Assembly (NCBI GenBank): GCA_030760725.1
Contig: JASWHV010000012.1
Location: 21,218,368-21,282,367 of the forward strand
DNA length: 64,000 bases
From: Neostapfia colusana
Taxonomy: Eukaryota > Streptophyta > Magnoliopsida > Poales > Poaceae
Reading direction: 5' to 3'
The position numbers and the translations under genes are program-made. Below, in pieces: positions 10,401 through 20,224 of this stretch (its first letter is position 1; the number at the start of each line of letters is the position of its first letter). Under the pieces are notes generated by a model. The model was not told the origin of the DNA, did no database searches, and saw only the letters and a list, made by a program, of their open reading frames with translations.

Positions 10401-11964
10401 AGGACGGTGTCTAAAACAGCGCCGTGGCGGGTTAACCACGACATCCCTAGAATGACATCGACCTTTTGTCCCTCTAGGATTATGAGAGATGTAGGGTAGA
10501 CTCTACCCTCTAAGCACAATGGCACTTTTGGGACCATCATGCTTGCTGAAATTTTCCCGCCCGGTGAACAGATCACATAAGGACTATCGGTGGGTAGTAT
10601 TTGCAAGCTATATTTATCAATGAAAGCTTGTCTAATGAAGCTATGTGTAGCGCCTGAATCAAATAGTACTATGGCGGGATGCTGGTGGAGTTGGAACATA
10701 CCCGCAAGGATTGGCTCACCCTCCGGCACGTCCTCTATGGAAAGCTGGTTAACGGTGCCGGACCTAGGGTTTGCCCGCGGCACATTAGTAGGGTTCCGGG
10801 GTTGATTTCTCCCCAGAAACTGTGGTGCAACTCCGCTGCCTTGCCTCTCTGGACAACTGCTGGCAAAGTGTCCTGGACGACCACACTTGTAACATGTGGC
10901 CACTGATTGTGCGGTGCTCGGGGGACGAAAGCCCAGCATGCGCTGCTGAGGTGCATACGCACACGGCATCGTCCGCTGCTGCTGTTGTTGTTGTGGAGGT
11001 GGTACTGGCAGTGCCGGCCTGAATGCCGGTGAAGAGTACGGCCGACTGCGGAACGGCATCGACCTTTGGGGTGGCTGCCAGCATGGACCCGATGGTGGGC
11101 GATTCACCATCCGAAATTTCTGAGAAGGACCGCCCCCTTCTCCGCTGCTTTGCGGCGCACTTCGCTTTCTCTCCGCCGCCGCTAACTCCTTGCCGAAGTC
11201 CTCCTGGACAATCGCAGCATCAATGATGTCGTTGAGGCTGCCACGATTGAACATCGCCAGCTTGTTCTTCAGGAGCGGGTTAAGCCCCTGGTAAAAGTGG
11301 TCCCGCCACTTCTCGTCAGTATCGGCGTGATACGAGGCATAGAGCGTGAGATCGTTGAACGCCCTGCAGTATTCCAGTGCGTTCCGGCTCCCTTGCTGCA
11401 GGTGTAGGAATTCCTGTGTCTTCCTCTTCATCAGACCCGGCGGTATGTGATAGGCCCTGAAGGCCGTCCGGAACTCCGCCCAGGTCATAACTCGGTCGGT
11501 GGGCTGTGAAGCACAAAAGTTTGCCCACCACGCGCTCGCGGATCCTTGGAGCTGCTGGACCGCGAACTGAGTCTTGCGCTGCTCGCTTATCTGGAGCAGC
11601 CCGAACTTCATCTCTACCACGCGGAGCCAATTGTCCGCGTCGAGAGGTTCATCCGCCCTTTAGAATACCGGGGGATGAGTCGCTAGGAAGTTGGAGTAGG
11701 AGCTCTATTGACGCTCCTCCCGGTCCTGACGTCTCTCTGGTCGAGATGTATTGGCAATAAGAGTTTGCTGCAACTCCGTGTGCTGCTGATGAGAACCCAC
11801 CATTGCCGCGACGATGTCGGCCAATGTAACCGTTGGCAGTGGCGGTGGCGGTGTTTGCTGTTGCTGTTGCTGCTGCTGTCCCGAGGAGTCCTCGGGAGGT
11901 GGTTGGGAAGTCTCTCCCCCTTGGCTAGTACCCCCAACGTCCGGGTGGCACGAGTACGAGTCAT
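7406..11964 (-). pseudogene. A1 gag-pol polyprotein (gag-PR-RT-RH-IN-chromodomain), broken
   Basis: One reading frame carries the whole polyprotein, as is usual for chromoviruses. Domains in order: gag with a polyQ N-terminus (about 11850-11880) and a zinc knuckle CYKCGRPGHFASSC (10853-10894); protease LFDSGATHSF (about 10640-10670); RT with KMDLRSGYHQ (about 9890-9920) and FIDD (9716-9727), both intact; RNase H VYCDASGIGLG (about 9265-9297); integrase HHCC (about 8545-8650) and DDE core; and a chromodomain near 7420-7530 with KVLWSNHSVDEATWE. The second DDE aspartate is Gly (ISGRGTLF, codon 8270-8272). Six premature stops lie at 11705, 11660, 10220, 9692, 8819 and 8099. One base is missing just after the start MTRTRA compared with A2. 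The start is the Met at 11964, matched by A2. The copy cannot make a functional polyprotein. Confidence 0.93.
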
Positions 11965-12236
11965 TCTGAAATTCAAAACAGCAGCGATTAGCACATGTCA
12001 TACTTAAAATTCCATATGCAACAGTAGGTATTGAAGTGACACATGAATAATTTGCACAACATTCACATATATTGATAAAGCATAAACTTTATACAAGATA
12101 CATTATTCTCGGGTCTCCGAGAAGTCGTGCTCATGTCGTGACAACCTATACATACACTACTGCCTACACGACATGTCACCGATTTCAAAAGTTGGGTTAC
12201 ACTACTCTACCTGCCCTACTTGGCAACTGTAACCCC
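11965..12236 (-). other. Spacer between orf0 and gag of A1
   Basis: About 270 bases without an ORF. The equivalent A2 spacer (40161-40432) is clearly similar. It is presumably the gag 5' untranslated part, and may hold signals for gag translation downstream of orf0. Nothing specific is recognisable. Confidence 0.6.
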
Positions 12237-13180
12237 CTACTCGGAGTAGAACTCGACCTCCTGCGGGTCGTCCTCCTCCGGTACCTCTGCTGGTGGCTCT
12301 GGATCTACCACCTCTTCTCCCATCTCGGGTTCTCCCATTGCTGGAAGGCCCAAGACCACCGGTATGCCCAATACCGGAGGTACGAGGTCCTGTAATGCAT
12401 GCACCTCGTCCATGACCTGGTTGTAGTCCTCTTCCCAGCCTTGCCCCTCCTCAATAGCGTCGTCCCGCTCCTGAGTAAGGTTCTCATTCTCTGGGTTAGA
12501 GTCTGCACCATCTCTTGCAACACCGCGATGTCGACACGGCTTTTCTTCTTTGCCTTCTCCAGACGACGCAACTGATTATGCTGTTCATTCAGTCGCTTGA
12601 TCGTCAGAAGGAGCACATTGCGGAGTGCGCTGTGAGCACTCTCGAAATGGTCTCCACGGCTTGTGCTCTCCTTGAGCCTTGCAGCGAGATGCTCTGTATG
12701 AACAGCTTGGCTGTCCATCACGGCGTTTCCCGCCCTCATCTGGAGGCTGAGGTTTGCCTCCGCGGGGTTGTACCTTGGGCAACTCGGGTCTGTTGCCTCC
12801 CAGTACCTCCCTTCCCACACATGATGAGCCCGTCCCTCCACCGGAACGAGCGCATATGGAGTGCCCTCCATAGCCTTCACGTGTAGTTGGCAGAAACGTG
12901 ACATGGTGTCACGTGCTGCCACTTGCCATATCCCCTCCGGTTGTCTACCTCTCACCGTGACGGTGAACGGCACCCAACCGGGTGGCATAGGTCCTGCAGG
13001 GACTTCGACATGGATTGTCCATGTCTTGTTCCCCTCTTCGCCTTCTTCCTTGGTGAAGTACTGTGGCATTTGGTTGTACCCGAAATATTGTAGCATTTGC
13101 CACAATGCTTCCGGATAGCCACTGCGGTGAGAACAGTGGGACACCACCCACCTGTTCTCCAACTGCTTATCTGCTGTCAT
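12237..13180 (-). pseudogene. A1 orf0: conserved ORF upstream of gag, function unknown
   Basis: A sense-strand ORF of about 315 codons lies between the leader and gag, ending 272 bases before the gag start. Residues 1-90 include WTIHVEVPAGPMPPGW. A conserved core follows (FCQLHVKAMEGTPYALVPVEGR, about 112-134). Charged sequence with heptad-like spacing (LLLTIKRLNEQHNQLRRLEKAKKKS) suggests a coiled coil. The C-terminus is acidic and Pro-rich and ends EVEFYSE. After residue ~226 (TLTQ) a frameshift relative to A2 puts the tail out of frame, but the frame and stop at 12237 are still recognisable. The same protein is encoded by A2 (40433-41395), so this is a real element gene. It has no retroviral motif. 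ORFs before gag (orf0) are known from some rice gypsy elements such as RIRE3/RIRE8. Homology to them is untested. Confidence 0.8.
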
Positions 13181-13456
13181 CTGTAAAAATATATTTTATA
13201 AATGTCAAATATTTATTTAAACAGTAAACCATTGAGTTATAACATAAGACATGTCATTGAAACCATAAAACTTGGAAATATAGTTCAAATTTAAACAAAT
13301 TTGACTGCTGATCTGCTGTCTGCATGACAGCCCTGACCAGTTTCCATTTTAACCTGATTTAGGCCATGCTAAATGCAAAACCAATTCTGGAGCTCAACAT
13401 CAAAGTTAAAGATAACTTCAATAGCTTTCCAGAAAGTGTTTGCTTGGCCTAAGATC
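13181..13456 (-). other. A1 leader, segment next to orf0
   Basis: Non-coding AT-rich leader that matches A2 at 41396-41670. It is cut at 13456 by solo LTR C1 and ends with the C1 TSD AGATC (13452-13456). Confidence 0.8.
13452..13456. repeat. Target site duplication AGATC of solo LTR C1
   Basis: AGATC at 13452-13456 and again at 17624-17628 flanks the LTR exactly. The empty site ctaAGATCtgtcc is preserved in A2 near 41668. Confidence 0.93.
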
Positions 13457-16400
13457 TGTAAAAGTCCCAAAACTTGTAAATAGAAAACTTGAGCTATGTA
13501 TAAAGTTGAGTTTAATACAAGAAATAGGACTTACAAAAAAACTTTTGTCTACTCATGAAAGTGTGGGCAAGTGCAATAAAACTTTGAATTCAGTTTGAAT
13601 TAAGAGGGTCACTTCAAAAGGAAGAAGGGCATTGTTCAAAAGAGGAAATTCAATCTGTTGTTTAAATAGTTGTATTTGCAATGACCAACTCAAAGATCAG
13701 AGGGCAAATTCAAACTCTCCAGGTTCAAATTGTGAAGGAGGCAAATTTGGAGCAAATTTGGATGTGCTTTGATATGAATATCAAAGGAACTTGTGAATTC
13801 CATCCAAATTTGAATTTAAATTTGAAACTATGGCATAAATTGTCAAATGGCAAAATGACTTTTGAATTTGGATCCCTCATAGCTGAATTTGCAATGTGCC
13901 AAAGTTTAGAAGATCTTTTAGGGAGGAGCAGGGGTGGACCCACTTGCCATTGAGCCATATAGACTTGCTCCTTAAGTCTTCTGTTCAGTGGGGCCCAATG
14001 GTCTGTGAGAGGGAGCATGGTCTCTGTTTTTCCTCTGCCGAGCGTGCGACAGCAGCACAGCGGCGACAGCGTGCGCGCACCGGTGGCTTTCCGGCTGTCT
14101 CCACGAAGGAACCGCCTCGGTTGAGATTGATTCAATTGTTCCTGCCGACCACAGCCTCGGTTATACGGGCCTCGCAGCGACAGCACCCTCTCTCACTCGA
14201 ATACTGCCTCCCCGAGCGATTTTTCCTCCGGCGGTGTGCACCCGAGCGGTTCAACGTTGGCTGGCTGCTCCACGCCGCTACACACCGCGCTGAACGTCCC
14301 CACAGCGTCGCCAGTCCTCCCTGAACGTGACCGACGCAAGGAACCGGTGCTAAACCCACGGGAACCACGGCGTCGAGCTCATTTTCTCTCCACGGCACCG
14401 GGCGAAGCCGCCGTTGCAAAAATCCGTCGCCCGGCCACCCCAGAGCCTCTCCTCTCCAGTTGCAAAAGCAAAAAGGTTCGCCTATGCCTCTGCTCACTTC
14501 ACCGCAACTCCGGTTGCCGGTCTTGGACGGTGCTCGCCGGAATTTCATTTCTTCCGACGACATACGATAATAACCGAGGGGAGAAACTCGGCAAATTCGT
14601 CTCACGCGTCGAACTGCTCATCACACAACGTGTCATACATCTTCCAGACCTCCGTGCGCGTTCATAGGATCAAGAACCACCGAGGACCATCGAGTAAAGC
14701 CACTGTATATCAAATTTTCCGATTTTCGCCAGATTTTGACCTAGCCCGACGGTGAGGTCATACTTCCGGCGAGTTTCAGCGAGATCGGCAGTTGGTTCCG
14801 TGTTCTCCTCGGTGCGGTGGTGCTGTACACAAAAACGGCTACGTGTTTAGTGCAGTATAACGCCCTAGCGACATCGCCGGAGTTGCCACAGCCGCCGTCG
14901 CCGTCGCACCTAGGTTTCCGGCCATCGTCGAGCTGAGATAAGCCCGGCAACATGTTCCTCGCACGAGAATACATGGGGGCGGCGAGATCCAGCAAGTTCC
15001 GAGCACCGGAACCCACTCCCGGCGAGAGCTCCGGCGAGCTCGGCGGCGCGGGAGCGCGGGCGGCTGGAGGAAGACGAAGACGGGGGCTGGCCCACGCGTC
15101 AGCCTCGGTTGCGAGGGAATAGATCTTTTGTGGCCGCGGATCTGCCTGTGACAATGCGGGAAATACTCTGTGGTCCGTGTGGCTCGTGTTTCAGCGATCG
15201 ACACGTGGCCCTGTGGCCCGCAGTCAGGGTTTAAACAATTCCCCGGTTTATTTTGAATTCCAGATTTAGTTCAAACTTTAGAACCTCATAACTTTTGCTA
15301 GGAAACTCCAAATTTAGTGATTCAAATTGGGTTGGATTCAGGATGAAAAGCTCTATCCACATATGCAACCCAATTTGCATGAAAACCAATATAAAATTCT
15401 GGAAAATTCTTTAAATCTTTTCAGCAAAAGAATTTTAGAGGGAGTTTGGTTCATCCAAAAATCCCCAAATTTTGCCAGGATATTCTTTAGGATATTAGGA
15501 GACTCCTGTAAAAGTTTCAGCTCATTTGGAGTTGATTTATTAAGGGTAATTCTGATTTTAAGTTTCTGTATTCAAATGAATACAGAAACATTTTCAGAGA
15601 ATTTCCAAAAACTTGGAAATTCAGTTCTAGCCATTCCTTAGCTCCAAAAATCCTAGGAAAATTCAGGCACACTCCCTGAGCTATGTATGAAATTATGGTT
15701 CGCTTGGGTTTGCATGAAAGTGCAAGTTTAATTAGAATTAATTCCTTTTTGCCTAAATGCTTAGGGAATTGTTCTGGGTGATCTACTTAGTGAAATATTC
15801 TGTATTTTGGTCCAGAGGACTTTCTTGTGACAAGGAACGCACAAGAAAATTTCCAGCTCCATTGGAGCCCGGGATCATTATGTCCTGCTCAACTCATTAG
15901 TTGATCCCCACCCAAGTGATGAAACCCCACTCATCACTTGATCCTAGTATTTAAACACAAACCCAAACCACTAGCACCAGTTTCATTTTAAATTCTTAAA
16001 CAGGGTTCCAATTTTAAAACCTGTTCTTAGCACTTGTTAGCAAATGTTTTACAATTAAATATATATGCATGTTCATAGCGTATAGTGCTTAAACGTGGAA
16101 GAGTAGAGGAAAGGTGAAGCTTGGACCAAGGAGCAGGAAGGCCAGTGATTAAGATTCCAGTCATCATCAGAAACTAACTTCATCTTATCTGACTTTAGTC
16201 CCCTGCAAGACCAAGGCATGCCCCGGTTTGCACTTAAGTTGTTTTTAAAGTTTTTCCTTTGTTCACTACTATTGGTCCAAGTTTGTATGTGCATTAGGTC
16301 AAGGATGTTTTATACTCCACTTGCATAACCAAACATGAACCCTGAGGTCAAGGGTAGAATTGGGTCATCGCTGTAGAATAAGGCCATGTTAAATAGCGTA

Positions 16401-17623
16401 GGACATCCGGTAGAAGTCGAGTAGTTGGAATCTACTCGCGAGCTATAGACGGAACTATCTTGGTGTAGATGGAAAAAGAGGGCAAACTAAAGTTTACATT
16501 TCCAAAGATGAGACCGGGCAGGATGGTTAGGCAGCGACAAGACGAGGTCTTGGTCGAGTAGTTCTGCCTGTGTCGATTAAGGACCTATGCGTGTGCGGCA
16601 CCCAGGAGCAGGTATTGAGTTGTGTACCGGATGCTTACTGACATATGGGAACCAGAAAACAGATGTACCAGGTTCACTGGATTGTAGAGGCATACCACAT
16701 CGTCTCGTTAGACCTATGAGCCGGAGACGGCGCGACCGGTTTTACAGTCTAGTGTCCTGAGAAAGGATGCCACATACGACGTAATGAAGGATGCCAGAGT
16801 TGGGTCTTCAGAGGCGGGCGTATGTGTCGAGTTATCCGGGTAGTGTTTGATTCGAATCACCGTCCATCGCGGTTATTGATTACCGCTTGCTCCCTGTGTT
16901 GTGACGTAGTAATCAAGTTGTGTGGAAATAGTTTGCAAAGTTTAAAATGCTGTTATGATAATTGTAAATTGCATGAAAACCATGGTGAAGTAGAGATAGA
17001 GCAAACTAAAGTTATTTTTCCACCTTGGGACAAGTAACATTGGAATAAAGCGTTTCTTGTTTGATTGTGGAGTTCCAATGTTGCTGGGCGCAAGGTCACT
17101 ACTATTATGGCTAAAAATCTTAAAGTTAAGGATGAACTTGTAGGCGAGTCTTTTCGCAAAGCACAGGCTTAAGTCTTAGGTTACTTTCATATAGAGTTCC
17201 ACACTTTAGGAGAGATGGTTAAGTCTTTCTGAGCCTTTGTGCTCACTCTTGCTATATAAGTGGTTTTGCAGGTAAACATCGACGCTATAAAGAAGGTTGT
17301 CCGGAGAGACTCGGGAATTTCCGAGTCATGTCACACTTGGAGAACCTAGCCGCTGCCATGTCCTCGTGTTGCTAGCGAGAGGAGACTGCGGGCTGGACGT
17401 CTTCTCCAGTGCTTCTTAGATAGTCATCGTGAGCTGTTATAGACTTCCGCTGTAGCTATTTTATGTAAATTATTTACGAAGAACAATTGTAAGCTTCCGC
17501 TTTCGATTTATGTAATACATTGTTCCTTATATGTGTGCTGTTGGGAGACTCATAACACGGCACCACCCAATGCGATCCCCGGGCGAGGCGGCACGGCCCC
17601 GTGATGGAGGTCGGGCCCCCTCA
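13457..17623 (+). mobile_element. Solo LTR C1 (4167 bp, C-type)
   Basis: A single LTR with no internal region: it starts TGTAAAAGTCCC, ends GGGCCCCCTCA, and has a perfect 5-base TSD AGATC. Its head, middle and tail match the 3' LTR of element C (57357-61068), including the ending cggcaccacccaatgcgat. A GC-rich block runs from about 14040 to 15200, with AT-rich sequence either side, and a CACGTGG motif lies near 15202. The open frames in the GC-rich part show no recognisable protein. Solo LTRs form by recombination between the two LTRs of one element. It lies in the A1 leader in the opposite orientation to A1. Confidence 0.9.
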
Positions 17624-17654
17624 AGATCTATCCTGGTTCAAAAGTTATGAGATG
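17624..17654 (-). other. 31-bp A1 leader island between two insertions
   Basis: This short piece matches A2 41668-41694 and separates solo LTR C1 from the copia element. Its first five bases are the C1 TSD copy. Confidence 0.88.
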
Positions 17655-18406
17655 TGAATGTGGCCTAGAGGGGGGGGTGAATAGGCCTTTAAAAGATTCC
17701 TGCACACTTAATAGAGTTATCAGAAACTTGATTGACCGGACTAGTCCGGTTGTGTGGGCGGACTAGTCCGGTGTGCTGAATTATGTGAGTTAATTAAGTG
17801 TGTTTCAGAAATTGAATCTTTCAGCAGCAGAATGAGAACAACAGTTTTTATAAATTTAGTTTATTGTATGAATGCACGTGCAAACTTATAAGAAACTCAA
17901 ATGATGATTAGCAAACTAGTGATTTAATGTATCAAAATGTAAAGTAAATGAGAGACAAAAGACACGAATTTTTACCGAGGTTCGATCTCACCAAGAGATC
18001 TACGTCCTCATTGAGGAAGCTCACACAGAGCCGGGTTCCTAACCCTTTCCCTCTTCAAGTCACCACAAAGGCCGACTTGACTCCACTATCATGGGAAATC
18101 ACCGAGTTTGTGAGGCTACCTCACAAGTTGAGGGCTCCCACGAGAATTACAATAAGAACGTGATCAAATAGACTCGAAAATAGTACAATGCTGAATATGA
18201 GTGTAGAAAGATCAAACCCCAAGAGCTCACAACGAAAGAACGACGATCTCCCAATCCCGAATCCAAGTGTTCAATTGATTTTGATCTTTTTGCACTTTAG
18301 ATGTGTGGGGAGATGTGTTTTGGGCTCTTGGGACAAGGTGGCGGCGCTAGGGTTTGTGTTTTCTGCAGTATTAGTCGTGTATCTTTTGAGAAAAAACGAA
18401 GGACCT

Positions 18407-18415
18407 CTTTTTATA
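18407..18415 (-). promoter_or_regulatory. TATA box of the copia 3' LTR
   Basis: The minus strand reads TATAAAAAG about 35 bases downstream of the palindrome cluster. The same box is in the 5' LTR at 26436-26444, which is the one that would drive the element's own transcript. Confidence 0.75.
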
Positions 18416-18449
18416 GGGTTTCCAAAAAAAGTTACCGTTGTTAAACCTA

Positions 18450-18730
18450 ATACCGGACTAGTCCGGTGCTGGTCCGGACTTGTCCGGTCACAGTGAATCA
18501 TGATGTCCAGAAAGTCTGGCGGACTAGTCTGGTGTGCACAAGGACTAGTCCGTTTTGGGAACAGAGAGTTTGGCGGACTAGTCCGGTCCATGATCGGACT
18601 AGTCCGGCCTCCAGAGATAGGAGGTTCCAGAAAGTCTTGCGGACTAGTCCGGTTTGCACACGGACTAGTCCGTTTAGGCAACAGAGAGTTTGGCGGACTA
18701 GTCCGGTCCAAGATCGGACTAGTCCGGTGC
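18450..18730. repeat. Palindrome cluster CGGACTAGTCCG in the copia LTR
   Basis: About ten full or one-mismatch copies of the core GGACTAGTCC, in both half-site contexts (ACCGG/CCGGT), lie within ~280 bases upstream of the TATA box in the minus orientation. Two more lie near the LTR end (17735-17773). Clustered palindromes at this position are a known Sirevirus feature. Maize relatives carry a CCGGACTGTCCGG-like form. They are likely regulatory. The cluster is repeated in the 5' LTR at about 26480-26760. Confidence 0.88.
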
Positions 18731-19016
18731 ACTGTGAAGAGTTTGGATAATTTTAAAACCCTTTCCCATGCGCAAAGTCGTGAGCTCTTGGAGTGTGTCT
18801 TTCATACACACCCTATACACTTAAATTCTAATTAATTCTTTTAAATTTCCATCAAGGTATTCTTCTTTTGGACACCACTTCATTTTTCACCTTTTTGTGT
18901 GCACCGAGCTGTTTCACTTTGTTTATCCTGCAATCATCTCAATAGTTTCATTAGGATCTCATATGTTCGTCATCAATTAGCCAAAACCCACAAGGGATAT
19001 CCTAGATGCACTTACA

Positions 19017-19030
19017 ATCTCCCCCTTTTT
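19017..19030 (-). other. Copia primary polypurine tract
   Basis: The minus strand reads AAAAAGGGGGAGAT, directly abutting the 3' LTR start TGTAAGTGCA. Confidence 0.9.
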
Positions 19031-19353
19031 GGTGATTGATGACAACTATTTGAGATATCACAATTGAGAATAAAAAGTTGATTTTCATAAGGTGTGCACA
19101 TATGAGAATAATAAAGAATTCACAAAAAGCTTCTCACATATGCACACACCTTATGGTGGGGTGCCTAACAGGTGTGTGATAAACAAAATGTGATAAATTA
19201 AAGACAAACAATAGTGAACATATAAGTAGGCATTAGAGCATAGTGCATCACACATAAGAAAAGTAATAGTGCATTACAAGATTTTAAAATAGGTACATGT
19301 CCTTGATCACAAAAGAGCTTAATAGACAGTTCGAGTCCAAATCTAATCTCAAT

Positions 19354-19367
19354 CTCTCCCCCTTTGG
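19354..19367 (-). other. Second PPT-like motif of the copia element
   Basis: The minus strand reads CCAAAGGGGGAGAG, about 320 bases upstream of the primary PPT and in a similar local context (followed on the plus strand by ggcatcaagg, compared with ggtgattgat at the first). Multiple PPT copies before the 3' LTR are described for Sireviruses. Confidence 0.65.
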
Positions 19368-19402
19368 CATCAAGGCACCAAAAAGGGAAAAATTGAGGGG
19401 AA

Positions 19403-19720
19403 TCACTCATCGCTGCCTCCTCCTTCATTCTCAGTCTGATCTTCATCTTCACCAACTTCGGCATCCACGGGAGCAGGATCTTCCTCTGAGTCCTCGGAGG
19501 CGGGTGGTGATCCAACGGGCTCAATCTCAGGCTTTGCACAGATAGACTTGATATTGGCATTGACATACTGTCTCTTCTTCATAACTCTGTCCTTGGCCCT
19601 CCTCACTTTCTCGCGTTGAACGTCTTCATCAATGTGAAAAGTGCTGTCATCGGAGCCTGAAGAAATTGTGCCAAGATTTGAAGATCCACGTCGAAGAAGT
19701 AGAAATCAGTCCAGATGAAT
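19403..19720 (-). pseudogene. Copia post-pol ORF remnant with acidic C-terminus
   Basis: Downstream of pol, on the sense strand, an open stretch encodes a basic segment (VRRAKDRVMKKRQ) followed by an acidic, Pro/Ser-rich tail (SEEDPAPVDAEVGEDEDQTE) and a stop at 19403. The frame extends upstream to about 19700, where a stop interrupts it. The neighbouring frame there is also open, which suggests a frameshift. Sireviruses can carry an additional, sometimes env-like, ORF at this position. No membrane segment is visible in this fragment, so env identity is not supported. I would call it an unidentified accessory ORF. Confidence 0.45.
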
Positions 19721-20224
19721 CCGGAGGAAGGAATCCACTCGTCAAGGGGAGGATTTCCCACGGAGAAAATCTCGATTTTGAGGGTTCAACCCAAAAATCA
19801 CTTTGGGGACTAGGGTTTGGAAGAGGAGATTTAGAGCAAGTCTAATGAGGGGTGAGGGAGAGGTCTGGGCCGGCCAAGGGCTTATATATGCGATGGACCG
19901 GACTAGTCCGGTCTATGTGGCGGACTAGTCCGAGCCCCTTGAAATGACCTAACCAGTGTCGTCTGTCCGGACTAGTCCGGTTGAAAATCGGACTAGTCCA
20001 TTTCCAACAGACCTGATACATATATAGATGATTAATAGTGATCCAAGGACAATAATTTTGCAAATAGTCTTGGTGATTACGACCAGTAGGCAATCAGCAA
20101 TCAAACAATGGTCATAATCCACAAGATTTCTTCATTAAAATAGTTTTCTGAGTAGAAAAGGAGAAGAGGAGCATTTTTAACAATACAAAGGAACATTTTA
20201 AGTTGCAACCAGGTACGCAATGTT
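19721..20224 (-). other. Copia region between pol and the accessory ORF remnant
   Basis: There is no convincing coding sequence here. Four further GGACTAGTCC-type palindromes lie at about 19893-19998, outside the LTRs. Confidence 0.6.

Larger units (their letters stand above)
17655..19016 (-). mobile_element. Copia 3' LTR (1362 bp)
   Basis: Minus-strand ends are TGTAAGTGCA and CATTCA. It contains a TATA box (18407-18415) and clustered CGGACTAGTCCG palindromes. It is nearly identical to the 5' LTR at 25685-27045. Confidence 0.93.

Noticed and set aside
12305..12480. Arg/Trp-rich C-terminus of A1 orf0
   Set aside because: It is out of frame after a frameshift. The A2 copy shows the genuine acidic C-terminus in the other frame.
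14132..15204. Overlapping ORFs on both strands in solo LTR C1
   Set aside because: GC-rich sequence gives long open frames on several frames at once. No domain, and no conservation in element C.
18271..18732. 153-aa minus-strand ORF with DRTSP repeats (also 26300-26761)
   Set aside because: It is a translation of the palindrome cluster in the LTR. The opposite strand gives equally repetitive ORFs, and the repeat is DNA-level.
19403..19606. Env gene of the copia element
   Set aside because: The position fits, but no signal peptide, membrane segment or coiled-coil fusion motif is visible in the remnant.
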